The translations under genes and the position numbers were made by a program. The notes beneath the pieces are model-generated. The model saw only the letters and a list, made by a program, of their open reading frames with translations, had not been told where the DNA came from and did no database searches. A DNA stretch of 25,438 bases from Candidatus Gallibacteroides avistercoris. GTDB taxonomy: Bacteria > Bacteroidota > Bacteroidia > Bacteroidales > CHK158-818. Shown in pieces: positions 8,517 to 14,863 of this stretch; within the stretch, counting starts at the first letter, position 1; each line of letters begins with the position of its first letter. The stretch spans positions 1 through 25,438 of the forward strand of contig DVNA01000174.1 of the NCBI GenBank assembly GCA_018714665.1. Direction: 5' to 3'.

Positions 8517-9137
8517 CTACGGCAAACGGGGAAGGATTTCTGCCTCGAAAATAGATTTTTCGATGATGCGGTAGTGGGGAGCATACCGTTTCTCGAAATT
8601 CGGGGAGTGATGCACAACGTATCCGCCGCTGTCCAACAGCGCCGCTATGTCGCGGCGGTCGTTCTCAAATTCCGCCATCGAGGGATACTCCCGCTCGATG
8701 ATTTGTAAAATCCGCCCCCACTCCTCTTTCCATTCGGATACCGGGACAGGCGTTATTCCCTGCACACTGCGCACAAACGCGCTGAAAAAGTCTTCGTACG
8801 GAACCAGCTGCTGCTTAATGACCGAAAGGTTTACCCGGTAGAAGTTTCCCTCCCATCCGGTCGGTTCAAAATAGGGGCCGGTTATTTCGGTATATGAGGC
8901 CAGCTCCCGACGCAGGTAAGCGCCGGCCGCAGCCGTATCGGACAACAAATGCCCCGGCCCGTACCGGTCCTGAAAAAAATTCTTGTACACATCTTTCAGG
9001 GTCGATTCGGGATACTCCCGCATCTGATAGACCAACGCCTGTTTTACTTTCTGTTCAAAAGAGTCGTCCTGTTGACGGCACGCCCCACCGAGGAACAACA
9101 GCAAGACGGCTACCCCTCCCAATAACAACCGCCTCAT
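8517..9137 (-). CDS. Uncharacterised lipoprotein with conserved-looking PGHL and HHS/PHYR motifs
   Basis: I do not recognise a named family. The 206-residue product has a classical lipoprotein signal with lipobox LGGAC (lipidated Cys20), so it should be membrane-anchored on the periplasmic or outer-membrane side. The mature part is soluble, rich in Glu, Arg, Tyr and Trp, without further membrane helices. Striking segments are YPESTLKDVYKNFFQDRYGPGHL (residues 42-64), GNFYRVNLSVI (about 98-107), YVVHHSPNFEKRYAPHYR (173-190); the clustered histidines (63, 176, 177, 188) look like a binding or catalytic site, which is my inference. Its ATG overlaps the kdsA stop as ATGA, so it is probably translated together with kdsA and may act in the envelope. 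Confidence 0.8.
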   Translation of the reverse strand: MRRLLLGGVAVLLLFLGGACRQQDDSFEQKVKQALVYQMREYPESTLKDVYKNFFQDRYGPGHLLSDTAAAGAYLRRELASYTEITGPYFEPTGWEGNFYRVNLSVIKQQLVPYEDFFSAFVRSVQGITPVPVSEWKEEWGRILQIIEREYPSMAEFENDRRDIAALLDSGGYVVHHSPNFEKRYAPHYRIIEKSIFEAEILPRLP

Positions 9138-9952
9138 GCACCAAAGCGGTTTATCGTTTTCCGGATTTCCACCAACCGCGCAAGCAACCCCTCCAACCGG
9201 TCCAACGGGAGCATATTGGCCCCGTCCGATTTAGCCTTGGCCGGTTCCGGATGCGTCTCCATAAAGAGACCGTCGGCCCCCACGGCTACGGCTGCCCGGG
9301 CAATCGTCTCGATCAACTGGGGCAATCCTCCGGTTACGCCCTGCGTCTGATTGGGCTGCTGCAACGAATGGGTAACGTCCACAATCACCGGGAATCCGAA
9401 CTGCTGCATCTGCGGAATTCCCCGATAATCGACAATCAAATCCTGGTAACCGAACGTAGTTCCCCGTTCGGTTACGGCCACCTGCCTGTTACCGGCATCC
9501 ACCACCTTTTGGACGGCAAACTGCATGGCCTGCGGCGAAAGGAACTGTCCCTTTTTGATATTCACCATCTTCCCGGTACGGGCAGCAGCCACCAACAGAT
9601 CGGTCTGCCGGCACAAAAAGGCGGGAATCTGCAACACATCCACATACGGGGCCGCCATCTCCGCCTCACGGGCATCGTGGATGTCGGTTACCGTCGGGAT
9701 ATCGAACGTTTCTCCCACCTTCCGGAGGATTTTCAACGCCTTTTCGTCCCCGATTCCCGTAAACGAATCTACCCGCGAGCGGTTTGCCTTCCGGTACGAA
9801 CCCTTGAAGATGTAGGGTATCTGCAACCGGTCGGTAATCTCCACAATCCGTTCGGCAATACGCAAGGCCATCTCCTCGCCTTCAATCACACAAGGTCCGG
9901 CCAGCAAAAAGAACAGTCCGCTGTCTGTATGTTTTAATCTGTTCAACTGCAT
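9134..9952 (-). CDS. kdsA: 3-deoxy-8-phosphooctulonate (Kdo-8-phosphate) synthase
   Basis: A 272-residue cytoplasmic enzyme that condenses phosphoenolpyruvate with arabinose-5-phosphate to give Kdo-8-phosphate, for the lipopolysaccharide inner core. Diagnostic segments are LAGPCVIEG, FKGSYRKANRS, LQIPAFLCRQTDLL, NIKKGQF, VTERGTTFGY, VDVTHSLQQP and METHPEPAKAKSDG. It carries Cys21, His195, Glu232 and Asp243, the four metal ligands of the metal-dependent type known from Aquifex aeolicus (Cys11, His185, Glu222, Asp233, the same spacing); E. coli KdsA has Asn at the Cys position. It follows rsmE after 13 bases and overlaps the lipoprotein gene by 4. No other Kdo or arabinose-5-phosphate isomerase gene lies nearby. 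Confidence 0.97.
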   Translation of the reverse strand: MQLNRLKHTDSGLFFLLAGPCVIEGEEMALRIAERIVEITDRLQIPYIFKGSYRKANRSRVDSFTGIGDEKALKILRKVGETFDIPTVTDIHDAREAEMAAPYVDVLQIPAFLCRQTDLLVAAARTGKMVNIKKGQFLSPQAMQFAVQKVVDAGNRQVAVTERGTTFGYQDLIVDYRGIPQMQQFGFPVIVDVTHSLQQPNQTQGVTGGLPQLIETIARAAVAVGADGLFMETHPEPAKAKSDGANMLPLDRLEGLLARLVEIRKTINRFGA

Positions 9953-9965
9953 GATATTATATATG

Positions 9966-10667
9966 TTATTGATTTAATACGTGTATGGTATGGCAAGCCA
10001 CCAGGGCGGCGGTTTCGGTACGCAACCGGCTTTCGCCCAGCGAGACGGGGAGAAAGCCGTTGCCAAGCGCCAACGCCACCTCCTCTTCGCTGAAATCGCC
10101 CTCCGGGCCTATCAGCACAAGAACGTCGGAACCTGGCCGGTAGCGTTGTTTCAAGACGCTCTTCTCTGCGGCATCTCCGCAATAGGCAATAAATTTCTGT
10201 CCCTCAAACGGTTGACAAACGAACCGTTTAAAATCGGTCATCGGCGTCAAGTCGGGCAACGTCGCCTTTAACGACTGCTTCATAGCCGAAACCAATATTT
10301 TTTGAATCCGTTCTGTCTTCACCTCTTTCCGCTCCGAATAACGGCAACGCAACAACGACAAGGCATCCACCCCTATCTCGGTGGCCTTCTCGGCCAACCA
10401 TTCGATACGGTCCATGTTCTTGGTAGGAGCCATCGCTATATGAATCTTTACCGGCCACGGCCGGGGTTGGGGCAAGGCCGACACAATCTCGACGGCACAA
10501 CGTTTTTGATGCGCCCGCGTAAGAATGGCCCGATAAAAAGTACCCTTCCCGTCGGCCAGCACAATCTCGGTACCCTCCGAAAGGCGCAACACCTTGGCAC
10601 AATGCAGCGACTCCTCCTCGGGCAGCTCCCGTATCCGTTCAATATCCGGTGTATAAAATATATGCAT
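9966..10667 (-). CDS. rsmE: 16S rRNA (uracil1498-N3)-methyltransferase RsmE
   Basis: A 233-residue SPOUT-class methyltransferase that makes m3U1498 in the decoding region of 16S rRNA. The N-terminal PUA-like part covers about residues 1-70 (HCAKVLRLSEGTEIVLADGKG), followed by the knotted catalytic domain with KNMDRIEWLAEKATEIGV, VLVLIGPEGDFSEEEV and SLGESRLRTETAA, the SAM-binding knot signature. The length is typical. It starts 16 bases downstream of the nucleoside-transporter stop and ends 13 bases before kdsA, without a promoter box of its own, so it sits inside the operon. Confidence 0.96.
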   Translation of the reverse strand: MHIFYTPDIERIRELPEEESLHCAKVLRLSEGTEIVLADGKGTFYRAILTRAHQKRCAVEIVSALPQPRPWPVKIHIAMAPTKNMDRIEWLAEKATEIGVDALSLLRCRYSERKEVKTERIQKILVSAMKQSLKATLPDLTPMTDFKRFVCQPFEGQKFIAYCGDAAEKSVLKQRYRPGSDVLVLIGPEGDFSEEEVALALGNGFLPVSLGESRLRTETAALVACHTIHVLNQ

Positions 10668-10683
10668 ATTCTTCTGTTTCGTT

Positions 10684-12111
10684 TTATCCGATAATAGCCC
10701 CCATAATAGTAGCCGATATACAAGAGACCAACGCCCCGCACAACATCGACAAAAAACCGTATTTCACAATCTGTTCCCGATGCGAAGGGACCAATGCGCC
10801 CAACCCGCCTATCAACATACCGATCGATCCGATATTGGCGAACCCGCACAACAGGTAAGTAGATATGACAATCGATTTTTCTTGAAAAAACAGACCGGCA
10901 TTTTTCAACGCTGTCAAATCGGCATAGGCCACAAATTCGTTCAATACCAGTTTCGTCCCCAGCAATCCTCCGACGGCCAAGAGATCTTGCGAACAAACGC
11001 CCATCACCCACGACACCGGCATAAACAGGCAACCCAACAGCAGCTGGAAGTTCAGTTCCGTATAACGTCCGTCGGTCCATTGCGAGATGCAGTTGTTCAA
11101 TCCGGTATATTGGCCTATCAATCCGCCCAGCAAGTAGTTGGCCATGGCCACCATGGCGACAAATGCCACCAGCAAGGCACCAACATTCACAGCCACCTTC
11201 AACCCTTCGAGCGCTCCGCTCACAATAGATTCCAACAAATTCTTTTTCTTACCTCCGTCTTCATCCGCAACCAGGCTGTCGACTACGGGTTCTGTCTGGG
11301 GAACGATGATTTTGGCTACCACAATCACCGCCGGAGCCGCCATGACCGAAGCTGAAATCAGGTACTTGGCGAATTGCAAGCGGGACACCGGATCATTCCC
11401 TCCCAACATCCCGATATAGGCTGCCATTACACCGCCGGCAATGGTTGCCATACCGGCACTCATAATCAAAAACAGTTCCGAACGGTTCATCGAGGGAAGG
11501 TAACGTTTTATCAGCAAAGGCGCCTCGATCAATCCCAAAAAGACACTTCCCGAAACGCTCAATCCCTCCGCTCCCGATATGCCGAATATCTTTTTCAGAC
11601 ACCATGCCATGCCTGCTACCAGTGTCTGTATGACGCGCAGATAGTACAACAAACTGGTCAATGCCGAAAAAAACACCAGCGTGGGTAATACCTGAAAAGC
11701 AAATATGCTCCCGAATTTCTGCGAATCGACCAAACTCCCAAACAAGAACGAGGCTCCTGCTTTCGAGAAATCCATCACCTTCACAAACACCTTACCCAAC
11801 AACAGGAAAAAAGATTCGACAGCAGGAAGATACAAAATACTCAATGCTATAACGATTTGGAGCGACAACCCGATTCCCACCAACCGCCAATCAATATTTT
11901 TCCGGTCCTTGCTCAACAGTACGGCAATTGCCAGCAATACGGCCAACCCTATCAATCCCCGAAAGAGAGAGCCGATACTCATCCCCCCCGTTGCCAAATG
12001 CAAAGCAGGAGTCCCTCCCTCAACGGAGGGAGAAGAAGCGGTAGCAAAAACCGCCTCCGGCAAAAGGAAGAAACAGAAACACAACACAAAAATTTTTAAA
12101 TATTTATCCAT
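10684..12111 (-). CDS. Concentrative nucleoside transporter (NupC/CNT family)
   Basis: A 475-residue inner-membrane transporter of the CNT family, which imports nucleosides with H+ or Na+. Visible family signatures are GSVFLGLIEAPLLIKRYLPSMNRSELF (the EAPL loop), AGMATIAGGVMAAYIG, and the second half NEFVAYADL and CGFANIGSIG. I start it at the ATG at 12111, since this gives a clean signal-like N-terminus (MDKYLKIFVLCFCFFLLPEAVFA) ahead of the first core helix. Longer starts at 12156 (ATG) and 12165 (TTG) lie at or within the promoter box at 12163-12170 and are less likely. A soluble insert around TEPVVDSLVADEDGGKKK separates the halves. rsmE follows after 16 bases. Nucleoside specificity is unknown. 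Confidence 0.92.
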   Translation of the reverse strand: MDKYLKIFVLCFCFFLLPEAVFATASSPSVEGGTPALHLATGGMSIGSLFRGLIGLAVLLAIAVLLSKDRKNIDWRLVGIGLSLQIVIALSILYLPAVESFFLLLGKVFVKVMDFSKAGASFLFGSLVDSQKFGSIFAFQVLPTLVFFSALTSLLYYLRVIQTLVAGMAWCLKKIFGISGAEGLSVSGSVFLGLIEAPLLIKRYLPSMNRSELFLIMSAGMATIAGGVMAAYIGMLGGNDPVSRLQFAKYLISASVMAAPAVIVVAKIIVPQTEPVVDSLVADEDGGKKKNLLESIVSGALEGLKVAVNVGALLVAFVAMVAMANYLLGGLIGQYTGLNNCISQWTDGRYTELNFQLLLGCLFMPVSWVMGVCSQDLLAVGGLLGTKLVLNEFVAYADLTALKNAGLFFQEKSIVISTYLLCGFANIGSIGMLIGGLGALVPSHREQIVKYGFLSMLCGALVSCISATIMGAIIG

Positions 12112-12162
12112 AACCGTACCGCTACAACCGGAAAATATATTTCGGGGAAATGCCATCGACGG

Positions 12163-12170
12163 CAAAACTA
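12163..12170 (-). promoter_or_regulatory. Bacteroidota -7 promoter box TAGTTTTG upstream of the nucleoside transporter
   Basis: Exact TAnnTTTG match 51 bases before the ATG at 12111, within the 71-base gap after the BFN gene. It implies an extra promoter for the transporter-rsmE-kdsA-lipoprotein run and argues for the shorter transporter start. No clean -33 TTTG was seen. Confidence 0.45.
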
Positions 12171-12182
12171 CTAAAATGAAAC

Positions 12183-12782
12183 CTATTGAATACTGTTTTT
12201 TTCTCTTTTTTTCAACTCCTGCTGTATCTGCGATGCCAGTTCGTAAGCCTCCGAGGCTACTGCCTGGTTCAACCGCTCCTGCAACTCCTCGTCATCCATA
12301 TCTGTCCAGTCATCCGGTCTCTTCTCTTTTACCGCAGCAGCCTGAGAAGAGGTCTCATCAAAAACGATACCGAACTCACGGACAATCTCTTCGGTGGTAT
12401 AGATAGGCGCTCTGGCCCGCATGGCGATGGCTACGGCATCGGAGGTACGCGAGTCGATGCAGATACGGCGTGTACCGTCGTCAAACAACAATTCTGAACA
12501 GAATACCCCATCGTCGAACTTATAAATAAAGACCTCCACCAGACGGACACCGAAGCTGTGGGCAAAACTGACAAAAAGATCGTGCGTCAAGGGACGGGGA
12601 GCAACCAGGTGCTCCAATCTCATGGCAATGGCTTGCGCCTCTGAACTGCTGATCACAATCGGGATACGGCGCGGACCATCCTCCTCCGCCAGAATCAAGG
12701 CGTAAGCCCCCTTTTGTATCTGGGCATAAGTAATACCCAACACGTTTAACTTTATCCGGTTTTCTTTTTTTTGTTCTTCCAT
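12183..12782 (-). CDS. BFN (DUF151) bifunctional-nuclease-family protein with C-terminal UVR motif
   Basis: A 199-residue cytoplasmic protein. Residues about 8-135 form the BFN/DUF151 domain, with IPIVISSSEAQAIAMRLE, RPLTHDL and the IDSRTSDAVAIAMRARAPIY signature. The last 35 residues (DMDDEELQERLNQAVASEAYELASQIQQELKKRE) form a UVR-type helical hairpin, as in UvrB/UvrC and clamp-associated proteins. BFN-UVR fusions are known from plants, where nuclease activity was reported; the bacterial role is not settled and I claim none. The ATG at 12782 opens the conserved part directly; a start 19 codons upstream gives an unrelated basic extension and is rejected. A matching promoter box lies at 12872-12879. 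Confidence 0.88.
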   Translation of the reverse strand: MEEQKKENRIKLNVLGITYAQIQKGAYALILAEEDGPRRIPIVISSSEAQAIAMRLEHLVAPRPLTHDLFVSFAHSFGVRLVEVFIYKFDDGVFCSELLFDDGTRRICIDSRTSDAVAIAMRARAPIYTTEEIVREFGIVFDETSSQAAAVKEKRPDDWTDMDDEELQERLNQAVASEAYELASQIQQELKKREKNSIQ

Positions 12783-12871
12783 ATTTTCGTTTTTTACAAA
12801 AGAGAGCGATCGCACAAGAGTCCCAACAGAAAAGGACAAACTGAACAGAACGCGTCGTATATTCTATACAA

Positions 12872-12879
12872 CAAATATA
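12872..12879 (-). promoter_or_regulatory. Bacteroidota -7 promoter box TATATTTG for the BFN gene
   Basis: Exact TAnnTTTG match 90 bases upstream of the ATG at 12782, with a TTG about 16 bases further upstream (near 12896-12898) as a candidate -33 element. The inferred 5' leader is about 83 bases. One of the better promoter candidates in the window. Confidence 0.6.
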
Positions 12880-12964
12880 GAAAATTTCAACCAATCAACA
12901 ATTCTCCTCTCAACAAAGCCTTTCCTATTTTTTTCAAGAGAGACAACTCCATCGATTTATTTTT

Positions 12965-12972
12965 TATCTTTA
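12965..12972 (+). promoter_or_regulatory. Possible -7 promoter box TATCTTTA for the GH78-like gene
   Basis: One mismatch (final A for G) to TAnnTTTG, 24 bases before the ATG at 12996, giving a short leader of about 18 bases. No good -33 element is visible, so this is weak. Confidence 0.35.
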
Positions 12973-12995
12973 CACCAGATTTTAATTCTCATATT

Positions 12996-14642
12996 ATGAA
13001 AAACCCACTCCTTATCCTGCTGTTTTCCTTTCTCTTTTGCGCAGAGAACAACCTCGCGCTGGGACAGACCAGCGACGTATATGCCCAACAGCGTTCCACC
13101 TGGCTGCAAAAAGCCGAAGCGGCCAAACCCCCGCTAATCAAACAGAACAAGAAACCGGTGTGCGTGGTAAAAGCCGTCAAAGACACATCGGCCTATCAGG
13201 GATGGAAAACGGAAAAGACAGGAGAAATAGAGAGCTTTTACCGCTCCTCGTTCAAACAGAACAACGTTCGGATAATCGATTTCGGTGAACACCTGACCGG
13301 CACGTTCAGCTGTACGTTCGACACGCTGGGCAACATATCAGACGCACCCGTACGGTTCAAACTCACCTTTGCCGAGATGCCGGCAGAACTGGGCGAAGCC
13401 TTCGATCCCTATCCCGGAGGGCTCAGCCGGGCCTGGCTGCAAGACGAAATCGTCACACTACCCTACACCCCCTATACGATTACCATTCCCCGCCGTTTAT
13501 CGTTCCGGTATGTCAAGATAGAGCTGCTGGCCGCCTCCTCCTACTTCGACGTATGCATATCCGACATCAACATGACGGCAACCTCGTGCGTACAGGAGTC
13601 AAAATTTACACTTGCCCCTCAAACCGACCCGATGATACAGGCCATCAACCGGGTCGGGCTGGCCACCCTGAAAGAGTGCATGCAAACCGTATATGAAGAC
13701 GGCCCCAAACGCGATATGCGCCTGTGGATAGGCGACCTCTACTTAGAGGCATTGGCTAACACCTACTCCTATCAAAACAACGACCTGACCAAACGGTGTC
13801 TCTACCTGCTGGCCGGGCTGGCACAACCCTCGGGGATACTCAACTCCAACATCTCCGAAATGCCCACTCCCCGCGCCCAGAACTCCATCACGCTGGACTA
13901 CTGCCTGCTCTACAACGTCGCCCTGCACGAATACCTGCAAGTATCGGGCGACCAGCAGACCGCCCAGGAGCTCTGGCCGGTAGCCCTCAACCAGCTCCGC
14001 CTGGCACAATCCTACCTGAACGAGGAGGGACTGTACGACACCGCCAAACAACCCCAATACTGGCTCGTCTTCGACTGGAAAGACAACTTCGACCGCCACG
14101 CCAGCATCCAGGGACTGATGACCTTTGCATTCCAACACACCTGCCAACTGGCCGAACTGTTAGGGCGAGAAGATGAAATCAAAGAGATTCCCGGGTTGAT
14201 CAAAAAGATGAAGAAGGCATCCCGCAAATACCTGTACGACAAGAAACAGGGGGTATTTGTGAGCGGGCCCGACAAGCAGGTCTCCTACTTGTCGCAAGCG
14301 TGGATGGCCCTGTCGGAAACCCTCAGCCAGAAAGAGTGCGCCCGGGCCCTGCTAACGGCCATCGAAAATCCCGCAGCCTGCTACCCCGGCTCCCCATACG
14401 GGTACCACTACGTCATAGATGCACTCATCAAATGCGGACTACATCAAGAAGCCCGCGACATGATGCTTTACTACTGGGGCGGCATGGTACAAAAGGGCGC
14501 CGATACCTTCTGGGAGGTTTACGACCCCAACGACGACTGCCGCTCGCCCTACAACTCGCACCTGGTAAACAGCTACTGCCACGCATGGAGCTGTACCCCC
14601 GTATATTTTATCAACAAATACCCCGAAATATTCCAGAAATAG
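12996..14642 (+). CDS. Secreted GH78-like (alpha-L-rhamnosidase-related) glycoside hydrolase
   Basis: A 548-residue exported protein: a signal peptide (MKNPLLILLFSFLFCAENNLALG), a beta-sandwich-like region (about 85-200, with IIDFGEHLTGTFSC), then a helical region consistent with an (alpha/alpha)6 barrel. YEDGPKRDMRLWIGDLYLEAL (residues 233-253) and GADTFWEVYDPNDDCRSPYNSH plus HAWSCTPVYF near the C-terminus match the two active-site segments of GH78 and relatives; Glu507 in FWE is the likely second catalytic residue. Met241 sits where canonical GH78 enzymes have the general-acid Glu (RDER), so activity or mechanism may differ. The protein is much shorter than the usual 900-1000 residue GH78 enzymes. 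I start it at 12996, where the signal peptide begins. It stands alone, with no SusC/SusD or sugar-regulator genes nearby. GH78 membership is probable, substrate unknown. Confidence 0.75.
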   Translation: MKNPLLILLFSFLFCAENNLALGQTSDVYAQQRSTWLQKAEAAKPPLIKQNKKPVCVVKAVKDTSAYQGWKTEKTGEIESFYRSSFKQNNVRIIDFGEHLTGTFSCTFDTLGNISDAPVRFKLTFAEMPAELGEAFDPYPGGLSRAWLQDEIVTLPYTPYTITIPRRLSFRYVKIELLAASSYFDVCISDINMTATSCVQESKFTLAPQTDPMIQAINRVGLATLKECMQTVYEDGPKRDMRLWIGDLYLEALANTYSYQNNDLTKRCLYLLAGLAQPSGILNSNISEMPTPRAQNSITLDYCLLYNVALHEYLQVSGDQQTAQELWPVALNQLRLAQSYLNEEGLYDTAKQPQYWLVFDWKDNFDRHASIQGLMTFAFQHTCQLAELLGREDEIKEIPGLIKKMKKASRKYLYDKKQGVFVSGPDKQVSYLSQAWMALSETLSQKECARALLTAIENPAACYPGSPYGYHYVIDALIKCGLHQEARDMMLYYWGGMVQKGADTFWEVYDPNDDCRSPYNSHLVNSYCHAWSCTPVYFINKYPEIFQK

Positions 14643-14671
14643 GAGGCATTACGACCTCCCTTCCCCTTCCA

Positions 14672-14705
14672 GCAAGCGCTCTTTTCTGCGAGAAAGAGCG
14701 CTTGC
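14672..14705 (+). terminator. Hairpin terminator after the GH78-like gene
   Basis: A perfect 13-base stem, GCAAGCGCTCTTT at 14672-14684 with AAAGAGCGCTTGC at 14693-14705, and an 8-base loop, 30 bases after the stop. The following TTGTTT is only a weak T-tract. A smaller inverted repeat (GGAGG/CCTCC) sits immediately after the stop at about 14642-14659. Confidence 0.7.
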
Positions 14706-14824
14706 TTGTTTACCGACAAAAAGAGACAGATACCTCCCGATACCCAATCTTCACAGAATCAGCCCACCAGCAAGAAAGCACAAAAATGTCCTGAAAACGA
14801 AACCCCATTTACACAATTTATGAC

Positions 14825-14832
14825 TATCTTCG
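14825..14832 (+). promoter_or_regulatory. Possible -7 promoter box TATCTTCG for dnaG
   Basis: One mismatch to TAnnTTTG, 32 bases before the dnaG ATG, in the 221-base gap after the GH78-like gene. A TTTA about 17 bases upstream is a poor -33. The rest of the gap holds only the two hairpins described and no gene. Confidence 0.35.
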
Positions 14833-14863
14833 CACATAAAACAACCCCACACCCCCAAAGAAA

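Noticed and set aside
12112..12165. Extended N-terminus of the nucleoside transporter from TTG 12165 or ATG 12156
   Set aside because: The extra residues do not look like part of a CNT protein, and those starts lie at or inside the promoter box; the ATG at 12111 gives a clean signal-like start.
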